Shown here piece by piece: positions 55,401 through 64,000 of a stretch of DNA of 64,000 nt. Source of the DNA: Liolophura sinensis (taxonomy: Eukaryota; Mollusca; Polyplacophora; Chitonida; Chitonidae); assembly GCF_032854445.1 (NCBI RefSeq), contig NC_088302.1, positions 22,517,788 through 22,581,787 of the forward strand. The letters run 5' to 3'. The translations under genes and the position numbers were made by a program. How positions within the stretch are numbered: the stretch's first letter is position 1; every line of letters starts with the position of its first letter. The notes beneath the pieces are model-generated. The model was not told the DNA's origin, made no database searches, and saw nothing but the letters and a program-made list of their open reading frames with translations.

Positions 55401-58400
55401 TGAGGATGCAAATGACCTCCCTGTAAACTGCTTGTATTTTGTTACTTTAGTTATTGGTTCCTCAATGTTTGGAAAGTTAAACTGCAGGCATTCATACAGT
55501 CACAATCTACTCACAGAATTCAGTGAATTGGATATCTCAACAAGAAGGGGTTCACTTGTGTAAAAGAATTAGAAAAGAAACATTTTCTAATGTCAGTTTC
55601 ATTACTCTTTCCATGCCAGCTAAACCATTCAAATTTGTATCTAGAATGTTTTTACCCCAATGAAGCCATCTGCCTTCATTTTATTGAAAAATTGTGTACG
55701 GTGCAAAACATAAGTTAAATAAACATGTTAAATGGGGAGACAAAACTGTTTATTTTTTTCTGTTCACAGCTTCCAGAGCCAAATTGGTGGCCGTCAATTC
55801 AATATCCAAGCTTAGAGGTCAGTCCAAGCACACCATGTACCCCCAGCCAGAGGGGACTCTTGGGGAAACCATGCTCAAGTACGGCAAGGAGTTGGGCGAG
55901 GAAACACCATTTGGTAAGAATCGGGGTACAAAGTTGAAAAAACTTAAAAAACATTGATATAATTTGAATATATTGGTCTGTTTTTTCTGCACGTACCCTA
56001 GCTGTTCTGGTATCAATCAGAAATACAGTATATTAAGTTTTCTCCACCAGCGTCCCAATGGAAAAGAATAGAAGTGGCAAAAGATGCCTGAATCGAAAAT
56101 GTGCATGCATGCATAAAGGATAGTGTTTGCAATATTAACACACAAGCATCACAAGAGAGATAAAAGCTGTCAAAGTTTTGTCGTGGAAAAGGTGCTAGGA
56201 TTTTATTACCAGTGGTCCTGGGCTCTCTAATTCTCCTCTAGTTCTTCAAAAACTGATTTTGACTTCATTATAGGCCGTATGAAGACCCATTTTTTTGGTA
56301 AACCATCCAAACACAATTCTTTTTTTAAATAATTCAACAACGAAATCCTTGTTATTTTTTCCCTTAACCTCCACCTCTGCAGATGTTGATTTCACCCAAA
56401 TCACAGTCGATCAGTTTAAAGCATTCTGATGACCATTCGTTGCCATACTCTGTAATGGTCACATTTGCACGGTGGCCAGCAGATAATTCTCTGTAGGCTG
56501 AAATGATTACAGAGGAACTTGCAACAAGTTTCCAGTGATGGCAGTATTTCATGTCCATTCTACAAAGAACCTTCATGTAGACTCATCGTACATGGATCAT
56601 GGCTGGCTCTTGTAACCATCCTGAGAGTGCCACATGTATATACGTGTATACATGTACAGTATGTCTGTCCATCCCACGTCAAGGGTTGGTGAACAAAATT
56701 AGTGCATCACTCAATATATAATCAAGTAATTTGGAGAGATGCAGAATTTCATACAAATGTCTCCAATCACAGACTTGAAGGTTTCAGAAAGTATCATGTT
56801 GAGTTGCATTTTGTAAAATTTCTTTATCTTCAGACACAATGGTTTGGGTTCAGAATTTTTAATTAGTTTGACATGCATGTTTACCATTTCTTATTTTTGT
56901 AAATATATGTGGCGTACTTATATGATTTCATACAATAGTGCCCCTAAGCTGGATGAGGAAGGACCGAAGCGACTTTTTGCCTGCACACACATGTACAAAC
57001 TGCAGTATATTGCAGATAAAGTTTCATTTGCAATACTACATTATAGCTAAATGTTGAAATACCCTTCCACAATGTGATGTACATCAGCATCCATTTCCAT
57101 ATGTGCATGCTATAAAAATACTGTGGCAAGTGTTGAACCGACACATGCATGTTCACACGACCATGTACACATGTACAGTGTAAGTCATCTCCAAGCATCA
57201 TTGATCAGCCCAGAGCGTCCTGTAAGCCTTGGGCCATAATTTGCAGTGCAAACTTGATATATATATACAAGTACCCCTCTGGTGGGGGGGGGGGGGGGGT
57301 GTCATGTGGCAGTAGTCAGGGGTGAGGGGTCACTTCCTGGTCTGCTGGGTATAGGTAGTGCCAATTAATCATGTGAGTGCCGGGATATCTACTTGTGTGT
57401 ATACATGTACTTGTACAGAAGGTTGGGTTAATTCTAAAGGACACTAAAATGTCTAAGTGGAAATGAGTGGATTTCGATGTTTTGAGAGAGGACTAAAAGC
57501 TTGCATGGTCAATCTTTGAAGCATATCAACCAACAGTGCTTGCCTTTCAAACTCTGTCCTGAGAGACTCCAGAAGAGGTGTATTTGTTGAGCATGATATT
57601 GAATAACATGTAAACCTACTGCTGGTATATATACTGCATACACATGTATATATCTTTCCTGTCGCCTTGGAATGTTATGCTGTTTGCTTGCAGAAATTGT
57701 CCGGAACATCAAAGGCATAATTCCATATACTATCATTGTGCAAATACAGCTTTCTATAATGGACACCACCTTAGCCTTACATCCTTCAAGTTAATTCTGT
57801 GGTAAATCCCAGCAACGCACTGTTACATCAAAATACATGTAGAATAGATGAGATCTTTGTTTTTTTGTTTGTTTTTGTTTTTTTTTTTTTTTGCTCTGAT
57901 CCTTACATTCAATGAATGGATGCATTGGAATTTATAAAGCCTGTGAAATCGGTTTCTCACTGCACTGGTTGTTGAATGGGTATTCTGATTCAAAAGGTTT
58001 GGGGGTTTTATTGTGACAGAATAAATTTGTAACTTATTTTGTCTGGTGATTCATGTAAGTGTACATATATATGTTTGAGACAGATTATATGCATATACAT
58101 GTGCACAACTGATATAATCACATCCTGAGTTGAAGCTATGTATAGAATATAATTTTTTTTTAAATTTCACAATTAAAAAATTAAGGGGTAATTAATTTAA
58201 TTAACAACACTCACATTTGCCATAAAGAGTATAATTATGGTGTTTTATGGACATTTATAGTGTTTTTCTACAGATAATTGGATTCAGCAGCTGTCATCTA
58301 ATACTGACAATAAACTGCTGCTCTTTTTGTGGAAAACAGGTGTTTATGACATGCCAGAGCACTCTCCATGCTCCCATTAATCCTGCTTGTCATCATGGCT

Positions 58401-61400
58401 CAGTCTGCACTGAAAACCAAGTCTTTTTGCCTGAAATGCCTTCAGCTGTATGGGATATTGCTGGACAGATATAGATAGTGTTTTCAAGAAACTTTGCAGA
58501 AGCTTGTAACTGCAATTCCATATTTTAGAACTACAAGTATAACAAAAATTTGATTTATTTATTTTGTTTGATTTGTGTTTTACGCCATACTCAAGAATAA
58601 TACATTTACATGGCGGCAGGAAACCAGGTAGCACAATTTAAACAAAACCCCTCATTATGTGGTGATTATTTAAGTTATTTTAACTGCCAACATTAAGACG
58701 TTAGTAGTTGGTGTGGACCTACAGCATGCATGTAGGTCTTAGACATGCACCTGTGGATTTTAGTTACATGTGATCACTTCAAATTCTGCCTTGAAAGGTT
58801 GTGTGTAGATTGGCACTTAAATGCAGTGTGAAGACTCTGTTGATTTGTTATTTGATTTGTGTTTCACACCATACTGAAGAATATTTCACTTATACGACTG
58901 CGGCCAGCATTATGGTGGGAGGAAACAGGGCAGAACCCGGGGAAAACCCACTACCATCTGGCAGACCTTCCCACTTATGGGCGGAGAGGAAGCCAGCATG
59001 AGCAGGATGAAGGCTCTAACATCCACAGGTAAATACATGAAGCTGGGTACAAGTGTTGCCTGGAGTGACAGCCATGACATAAAGGGCATGATATTCCCAC
59101 GAGACAAATCAAGGTTGAGTGTGGGACGTCTATTGCTAGAAATGACCAGTTACTATATAAAGCAGGCTTGCATGGTGTAATATTGATTAGGTATTCTGAA
59201 GGCATCATATACGGGCACACCTCCATGGTGGCTGTATTTCCATAGTGCCTGGTGAACCCTCTGTTCTATGTATATGTATAGTATGGCAGCTTGTCCTGTA
59301 TGCCAGGGTGCATGTGTTTATCTGGCCAGTGTTGAAGTTATCTGCACTCGATTGCGATCTCCGTTGAGACCCATGAAGTCATTTGTTATGCAGTATATCA
59401 TTGATGCGTTAGGATGGTGTGGAAGTAAGAGTCTCCCAGCTCTCCACAGTCTTGAGCGGGTGTAATAGCTATCAGTTGGCATCTAGCATTTATGCCTAAA
59501 ATGTCTGAGTATTAAAACATGGTACATGCCTCCACTGAAGAGGCAGGTTCAAGCCGGAAAGAAGTCAATTTGTACCAGTTAGTTATTTATTTATTTGAAT
59601 TGTGTTTTAAGTCATACTCTAGAGTATTTCACTTCCACGTGTACAACAGCAGCCGTCATTATGGTGAGAGGAAACTGGGGAAACCCACAACCATCCACAA
59701 TTGTTGGAAGACCTACTCGTGTGGCCAGAGAGGAAGCCAGCATGAACTAAACTTGAATTCTCAGTGACTGCTTTAGTGAGAGGCTCCTGGGTTTTTGTGG
59801 TGCGCATTCAACCTCAATTTTGAATTCAATTCTTTTTCAAGGGTCTACAGTTACGAGTGCTTTCTCCACTACTTAACGACAGTACAGCATTACAATAAAG
59901 GCTGATACATTGTAACCTGGTAGGCATTGCGCTACAATCCATTTTTGATGTAACAATGACTCATTGTCCTTGGGGGCTGTTTCTCAAAACCAAATTGGTC
60001 TATGGGTATTGGACCAAATTGGCCTGTGGTTGTTGGACCAAAGTGGCCTGTGGGTATTGGACCAAATTGGTCTATGGGTATTGGACCTAATTGGCCTATG
60101 GGTATTGGACCAAATTAGTCTATGGGTATTGGACCAAATTGGTCTATAGGTATTGGACCTAATTGGCCTATGGGTATTGGACCAAATTGGTCTATGGGTA
60201 TTGGACCAAATTGGTCTATGGGTATTGAACCTAATTGGCCTGTGGCTATTGGACCAAATTGGCCAATGGGTATTGGACCAAATTGGCCAATGAGTATTGC
60301 TGTAGCAATGGGTATCCATCTGTTTCTTGTAGGTTCTTGAGCCTGTGTGTCTACTATCTTTTAAAAATCCTGTTAGTAATTTTCAGTATAAATTTATCAA
60401 GTCTTGCCCAAAGGCAGATTCATTAATATAAACCTGGATTTAACATGGCTTTATTTTCAGGCCCAGAAGCTAGGTTTGCATGTTAACTATGTGGATGTTT
60501 ACCTGTATTTTACCTTCATTGATAACCATAATGATAAAGAACATCAACTATAATGACAAAGTCAGTTTTAAGCTCTCTCTAACATTAATGCTGATTTCTG
60601 TGCTATTTGTTTTCTACAGGCTCTAGTCTGGTTGAAGCTGGAGAGGCATTCAAACAGCTGGGAGAATCCAAGTATGCCCTTGAATTTGCCGTCAAGCAGA
60701 ACTTCCTTGATCCTCTTGACCAGTTACAAAACAAGGATTTAAAGGAAGTAAACGTAAGTGCTTGAGACATGAGCTGAGGTTCCAGAACCCTTCACAGCTC
60801 ACGACTTTTGGACTGGTAATTGTAAACAAGTGAAGATTTTTCTTGGATGAAGTGTTGAGTGGGTGTTGCTTGTATATGTCTTGGTGTAATGATATGTACA
60901 TTTAAGTACATTGTAATCAGTTCATTGGTTTAGAATTTCTTTATGGCAGTCGGATTTACTCCTTTGCTTTATAAATTGTAATTGAAGTACTAATAAGTGG
61001 CAAGATGCCAAATGCCTTAAAAATGCTAATCTTTGTTAGCAATCTCCTTTGTTAATGCATAAAAATGAAATGGTGTCGGACAGGCTTATATGTTTTTAAG
61101 ACGTGAATTTCGGCGTACCGCTGACAAATGATGAGAGGTCTAATTGGTGTGTTTGTGCCGCCATGGAAAATTGCAGGGTGTTTTTTTCCCCACCCTGCTT
61201 CCCCCATCACTCGTGAACATAACGGCTGTCATACATGTTAATAATTTGTGGGATTGGTATAAAAGTTAAACTCAAATATTTGAATTAAATGTTATAATTG
61301 AATTGTAACGTATAAGTTGAGTGTTTGACTCCAAATGATATTCAAGCAAAATCTGCATGTACCCTCTTGCAGTAACTTTAAAGCATACATGAACGGCTTG

Positions 61401-62330
61401 AGATTTTTCTTTATATGGAGTATGTGATATGGCCTAACATATGAAAGCACAAAAGGCTTTTCTGCTTTACTCTTGTGGCTTCAAAAATGGCTTTAAAGTA
61501 CAGTTTTCCTAAGGTCCCAACGGTCAGTCGAGAAATTAAGAGTAGCCTGCTATGGTGATTAATGTCAAAGGTGATAGTTATCAAAACAAGTTTATTTAGG
61601 AGAGAGCCAGTATTAGGGGCACAGTTCCAGTATATTCATCGATGATGACGTTTCCAAATATTTCCGACCATTGACTTAAAATATGCATAAAATGGAGGGG
61701 TTATTAAGAAATATAAAACATGCCTAAATTAAAGAAAAAAATTTATCTCATTTCTGTGGCACATCTATTTTAATTTTCCGTAAAACCGTACGCTCTGTTT
61801 TATAATACCTTTTACCTCATGCATCCTTCAAATGTTGAAAGTGTGCTGTAACTATGAGTTCTGTATGATGACAATTGTGTATTGCTGTGTCAGTCACATG
61901 TACTGCTGTGTCAGTCACATGTACTGCTGTGTCAGTCACATGTATTGCTGTGTCAGTCGCATGTATTGCTGTGTCAGTCACATATGTTGCTGTGCCAGTC
62001 ACATGTGTTGCTGTGTCAGTCACATGTGTTGCTGTGTCAGTGGCGTGCTGTATGACTAGGATGTGAGTTACACATACAATCTTGCCTACATGTATGTAGT
62101 TCTGGTGTCCTCTTGCTAAACGAATTACAAAACATGTAACATCAAAGACAGGTGTCATGTTTTATTGTGATCACATAAGTCATGTTGTGAAAAACAGAAT
62201 TCTTTCTATTTGCATAAGGATGAAGATGTGAATTGTATGTTCTTGCGGTTTTCTGTTCTTCAGCATCATAGGAAGAAACTCTCTGGCAGGAGACTGGACT
62301 ATGATTGTAAACGTAGGAAGAAAGAAAAAG
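34496..62330 (+). CDS. SH3GL1: Endophilin-A (SH3GL family), N-terminal BAR part, six exons (partial)
   Basis: Exons: 34496-34540, 51320-51388, 55144-55216, 55770-55913, 60620-60753, 62264-62330; the gene continues right of the window. Phases match, giving 177 codons plus one base. Endophilin-A bends membranes in endocytosis through an N-BAR domain and recruits dynamin and synaptojanin through a C-terminal SH3 domain, not reached here. The amphipathic H0 helix MSFAGLKKQFNKANQ keeps Phe10. Then come SEKIGGAKGTELDDEFIEME, THEFLQPNPASRAKL, YPQPEGTLGETMLKYGKELG, VKQNFLDPLDQLQNKDLKEV and HHRKKLSGRRLDYDCKRRKK, matching vertebrate SH3GL1-3. Invertebrates normally have one A-type gene, so the symbol is by synteny with CHAF1A. 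Intron 1 uses a GC donor and spans 16.8 kb; the other visible introns are GT-AG. Confidence 0.95.
34541..34546 (+). other. GC splice donor of endophilin intron 1
   Basis: CAG|GCAAGT follows codon 15. Using GC joins exon 2 in frame (Q|YMSEKIGG). The nearby GT at 34545 would shift the frame into an early stop. The rest of the site matches the strong GC-AG consensus. Confidence 0.85.
36240..36470 (+). repeat. Dispersed repeat R3, copy 1
   Basis: 'atttgccccaaatagtgtacttttagg ... cagtagaactccagaatcaggagaaataaggg' parallels copies at 43430-43625 and 53935-54150. Confidence 0.6.
36530..36662 (+). repeat. Local duplication, copy 1
   Basis: 'aggtaattctcac...cttcagcattgtgcactggagaacagtgaagtagcatt' is repeated at 37168-37303 with scattered changes. 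Confidence 0.75.
37168..37303 (+). repeat. Local duplication, copy 2
   Basis: Second copy of the segment at 36530-36662: 'gaggtaattctcattaaa...cttcagcattttgtactgaggaacagtgaagtagcatt...agtacaagcag'. Confidence 0.75.
37555..37776 (+). mobile_element. MITE-A copy 3
   Basis: Starts GCTAATTCCTCAACCTT and ends AAAAAGTTGAAGAATTACAGTA. The interior has 'aaaaagtataattttatcagtccacacagaataatgcctt'. It is a full-length reference copy of about 220 bp. Confidence 0.85.
40355..40759 (+). mobile_element. Internally deleted Tc1/mariner-like element
   Basis: The left end CAGTGCAACAAAAGTAAGTT (40355) and right end AACTTACTGTTGTTGCACTG (to 40759) are near-perfect inverted repeats of about 24 bp. TA precedes the left end. 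Only the last third of a transposase remains inside, so most of the coding region has been deleted. An MITE-A copy follows 26 bp later. Confidence 0.88.
40383..40544 (+). pseudogene. Tc1/mariner transposase C-terminal remnant
   Basis: The frame reads NPIEHL, then a TGA (40401-40403) where family members have Trp, then DQLKQSVSRRGG, LDDFKRHLQEEWLAIL and RLINTMRVR before a stop. The phrase around NPIEHLW marks the end of the DDE catalytic domain of Tc1-like transposases. The nonsense codon and missing N-terminal two thirds make it inactive. Confidence 0.88.
40785..41005 (+). mobile_element. MITE-A copy 4
   Basis: From ACCCAAATTCTCAACCTTTT to AAAGGTTGAAAAATTACAGTA, with the interior 'gacaagactacattggttggattggccagtttcagggcttcacaaaaag'. 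Confidence 0.85.
43191..43404 (+). mobile_element. MITE-A copy 5
   Basis: From 'cctttattcctacaacctttttt' to 'aaaaggttgaagtattacagt', with the shared core 'ggcttcacaaaaagtataattttatcggtctacacagaataatgccttc'. Confidence 0.85.
43430..43625 (+). repeat. Dispersed repeat R3, copy 2
   Basis: Contains 'ccaaacaaaccttaaaacaccg' and 'agctcagtagaactttataaagaatggggcc ... atggatggaattttgggtca', parallel to 36240 and 53935. It directly follows an MITE-A copy. Confidence 0.55.
44537..44555 (+). repeat. Poly-G run
   Basis: Thirteen G, one A, five G. It is unstable and possibly four-stranded; an assembly length error is possible. Confidence 0.8.
45385..45413 (+). mobile_element. SINE-1 tail fragment
   Basis: 'gcgcatcgtaaaacaccaatgaaac' matches the SINE-1 3' end. 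Confidence 0.5.
46190..46395 (+). mobile_element. MITE-A copy 6
   Basis: From 'acccaaattcctcaactttttc' to 'tttacatttacagta', with the core 'agagcttcacaaaaagtataattttgtcagtctacacag'. Confidence 0.8.
46989..47160 (-). mobile_element. MITE-A copy 7, inverted
   Basis: Begins GACTGTAATTCTTCAACCTTTT and contains the inverted core 'ctgtgtagaatgacaaaattacactttttgtgaagcc'. The far end is eroded. Confidence 0.8.
47458..47673 (+). mobile_element. SINE-1 copy
   Basis: 'gacccaggagcctctcaccaatgcggtcgctgtgagttcaagtccagctcatgctggc' through 'gtgaaatattcttgagtacagtgtaaaacatctatcacataaataaataaa'. It has a clear B box and complete tail. It lies in endophilin intron 1. Confidence 0.88.
47946..48162 (+). mobile_element. 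MITE-A-like element, diverged
   Basis: Ends are 'actgtaaaccttcaaccttttc' and 'gaaaatgttgaagagttaggta', similar inverted ends. The interior differs from other copies, so this is probably a subfamily. Confidence 0.5.
52495..52612 (+). repeat. Dispersed repeat R2, copy 2
   Basis: 'tatgggtggaggaaaccagagtatctggaggtaaaccaccaacctttggcaagttgctgacg', related to 26935-27050. It lies in endophilin intron 2. Confidence 0.65.
53287..53362 (+). mobile_element. tRNA-derived SINE head (second family)
   Basis: 'ggagccatggccgagggtctttcagtggctagagcacaag' followed by 'gggggttcgaccctagtcttga' contains A-box- and B-box-like sequence (GGTTCGACCC). It is not a foldable intact tRNA gene. A tail-like piece, 'cttgagtatgccattaaacaataattaaaataaataaata', lies at 53715-53760 and may be its 3' end. 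Confidence 0.7.
53935..54150 (+). repeat. Dispersed repeat R3, copy 3
   Basis: 'aaattttgcccactaaagtgtattttaag ... ccaagcaaacctcacaac ... tcaatagaactctcagaatcaggaataatggg', parallel to 36240 and 43430. Confidence 0.6.
54270..54463 (+). mobile_element. MITE-A copy, left end eroded
   Basis: Core 'ggattggccaaattcaagctccacaaaaagtatgatttcatcagtctacatag' and right end 'gcgaacaggttgtagaattatggta'. It follows R3 copy 3 as copy 5 precedes R3 copy 2. Confidence 0.75.
57284..57299 (+). repeat. Poly-G run of about 16
   Basis: An uninterrupted G homopolymer in endophilin intron 4. Length is probably polymorphic or uncertain in assembly. Confidence 0.8.
58555..58625 (-). mobile_element. SINE-1 tail fragment, inverted
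   Basis: 'atttattttgtttgatttgtgttttacgccatactcaagaata' and 'ggcggcaggaaacc' are the inverted tail and part of the body. Confidence 0.7.
58845..59000 (-). mobile_element. SINE-1, inverted
   Basis: 'gtgtttcacaccatactgaagaatatttcactt', 'ggccagcattatggtgggaggaaac', 'ggcagaccttcccacttatgggcggagaggaagccagcatgagc'. The tRNA head is lost. Confidence 0.85.
59583..59795 (-). mobile_element. SINE-1, inverted
   Basis: Full body from 'atttatttatttgaattgtgttttaagtcatactc' to 'gaagccagcatgaactaaacttgaattctcag' and 'gtgagaggctcctggg'. Three inverted SINE-1 copies cluster within 1.2 kb here. Confidence 0.85.
59992..60300. repeat. 24-bp minisatellite, about 13 units
   Basis: Unit 'ttggtctatgggtattggacc' plus AAA or TAA. 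Alternating variants (ccaaattggtcta and cctaattggccta) suggest a higher-order unit. Stop-free frames on both strands come from the eight-codon period. It lies 320 bp upstream of endophilin exon 5. Confidence 0.9.
61381..61828. mobile_element. MITE-C relative, diverged
   Basis: Ends 'aagcatacatgaac' and 'catgcatcctt', and shares interior text with 19100-19660: 'cgaccattgacttaaaatatgcataaaatggaggggttatta'. Shorter (448 bp) and more decayed. Confidence 0.65.
61883..62050. repeat. 21-bp minisatellite, 8 units
   Basis: Unit 'tgctgtgtcagtcacatgtat', with more changes in the later units. It lies in endophilin intron 5, about 210 bp before exon 6. Long stop-free frames across it follow from the 21-bp period. 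Confidence 0.9.
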
Positions 62331-64000
62331 GTAAAAAGTTTTATCAGAAATGGTTTTATGTACATATTTAATCTTTATTTGTGTGTCATTTATGCCGTTG
62401 TGAAGTAACTGTAAACCATCTGTGTGTGTTTTGCAGATACATATTATCTAGGTGTAGGTTTTAATACAGATGTGTATCTGTTTATAAAAGCCTTTTTTTT
62501 TCATGAGCTACCTGAAATTCCCTCCTTTTCAATATTTTCCCTAAAGGTTTGTAATGAAAACAAGTACATGTAATTAGGTTGTAGGCAACAACATACCCGT
62601 ACTGGTTTTTCATGATTTCGACATCGCAAGTTGTTTTCCTTGCTGGAAACAGTTTAAAGCATTTAAATGCATCTTTTTTTTCAAGCTTTTCGAATTCTAT
62701 CATTTGTTATGACAGTTTCTTATTTGGCTTGACATGGCTTCTATGCTGAAGTTTAGCCGTACACAGTGGCTGTAATATGCAGACCCAGTAGACCTACATG
62801 AACAATTAGCTTAGACATTTGAGCTTATAATTGCCAACTTCTCGTTTAAATTGTGAGAGTAAAATGTTCATTGTGATATCTGTAAGAGCCATTCAGAGTT
62901 AACAAATATCATTTCTATTTTTAAATGGAATATAGAATAAATTTTGTGTAATGTTGTAGCGTGGTTGTATCCATGTTGTTTTGTCCATACTGATTTATTG
63001 TTATATCTGCTAATGTAAAATTCTTCATTATTTTCATTTTGTTTCCATCTCTTTTTCATCATTTTCGTCATTTTATTGAAATACCTTTCATCTGGATTGC
63101 TTGATTTTCATTCAGCTTTCACGATCTTTGTATTCTCTAACCCCTGTTGTTTGTTTTCACTTTCATGATCTGTCAGGAGGTAAGAGTTGTTCCCCTTTCA
63201 TAGCTCATCTTGAGTCTCTTGTATGATTTCACCCTCTTCTGTTTTATGTTATCATGCTCTCATCTGCCTCACTTCAGTTGTAGGCTCTATCTTACTTGCA
63301 TGAACATAAAAGCTATTGCTAGCCTGTGTATCAGGAATGGTTGCTGTTTTGCTACATGTTTGATGTAATGATGCAAATAAAGTTGGCAGTGCATGGTGGA
63401 TAAACAGCTTACTTTTTTCGTGCCCCAAGTTCAGTAAGAACATTTTTTACAAAGTAGTAAGTTTGTGAAAAAAAAAAAAAAAATTAAAATTTTAAAATGA
63501 AAAACTTGTATAGGCCTGCCAGATGTTTTGGCCAGTTTGTATTATGTTGTTTCGAAGTTGTGTGCCAACAATTGCTCCCAAGATGAAAACCTAAATTGTG
63601 GATAAAGCTATGCATCAGACATGATCATACTGGTTTAAATCAGAAGCCTATGGGTGAAACATTGCCCTAAATTTTCTAAAAAAGCCAAAGTTACTTGAAA
63701 TATTTGAAATATTGGCATTGGAAAGAAAGTTATGAAATTGTAATTGTTGTAATATGACTTAAGCTGTGTAAAAAAATTTCGCTGTTCACAGCTGACCATA
63801 TGTATAGGATTTACATGGATGTCAGCATCTTGAAATTATATACATGCATAAATTAATTGTATTCTAAACTTTGACAAACAATTTGACAGCAATATATTCC
63901 ATATTTGAATTAAAAAGTGAATACTTTTTCAGATGGCTAGAATGTGTAATACATGGACTTGCAGCTAAATCTTGGTCAAATTATACACCAGCAGAATAGC
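62331..64000 (+). other. Endophilin intron 6, no further clear exon
   Basis: The donor at 62331 opens an intron that runs off the window. No sequence matching the next endophilin segment (the family's EELRQALEKF-like helix) is present. A candidate 3-nt microexon lies at 63177-63179. The rest is AT-rich with an A-run near 63469-63482. Confidence 0.6.
63177..63179 (+). other. Candidate 3-nt microexon (GAG) of endophilin
   Basis: A pyrimidine-rich tract and TGTCAG acceptor, three bases GAG, then a GTAAGAG donor. Including it would add one residue without changing frame. It may be chance. Confidence 0.25.

Noticed and set aside
59984-60340. Repetitive frames on both strands across 60 kb
   Set aside because: Product of the 24-bp minisatellite; openness on both strands is explained by the period.
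61817-62158. 113-codon minus-strand frame of HVTDTA repeats
   Set aside because: Product of the 21-bp minisatellite in endophilin intron 5.
63930-63945. Splice-acceptor-like TTTTTCAG before ATGGCTAG as an endophilin exon
   Set aside because: With the incoming phase the frame meets TAG at once, and no endophilin similarity follows.

Overview
The window is animal nuclear DNA: AT-rich, with intron-split genes, GT-AG (and one GC-AG) splice sites and many short interspersed repeats. Five protein-coding genes can be rebuilt exon by exon with continuous reading frames. Repeat content points to a lophotrochozoan, most likely a mollusc (bivalve-like): tRNA-derived SINEs ending in 'taaaacaccaatcaaataaataaa', repeats with the phrase 'caatttttcagtcatatgacgacg', and a high density of the palindrome TACATGTA. 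The species cannot be named from sequence alone.

Layout. 1-1177 (minus): N-terminal part of FEM1B, a CUL2 substrate receptor, running off the left edge. 2497-10040 (plus): complete CLN6, an ER membrane protein, in seven coding exons, head-to-head with FEM1B. 12508-14755 (minus): a four-exon 120-residue gene whose C-terminus matches CFAP141, a ciliary microtubule inner protein; it is tail-to-tail with CLN6. 17668-34030 (minus): complete CHAF1A (CAF-1 p150), at least 15 coding exons with KER, acidic and C-terminal domains. 34496-62330 and beyond (plus): 5' part of an endophilin-A gene (SH3GL1/2/3 class), six exons seen, with a 16.8 kb first intron; it is head-to-head with CHAF1A across 465 bp that carry E2F-like, inverted CCAAT and CRE motifs.

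The two divergent pairs, FEM1B/CLN6 and CHAF1A/SH3GL, are to my knowledge also neighbours in the human genome (15q23 and 19p13.3), so the window appears to preserve two ancient gene pairs, here brought together with CFAP141. Within each pair the products do not share an obvious pathway, which makes shared promoters or regulatory DNA the likelier reason for linkage.

The introns and intergenic DNA hold at least three MITE-like families with terminal inverted repeats, a deleted Tc1/mariner copy with a recognisable but broken transposase tail, about ten SINE copies or fragments, and several minisatellites (units of 16, 21, 24 and 21 bp). No prokaryotic system, CRISPR array, rRNA or stand-alone tRNA gene was seen.
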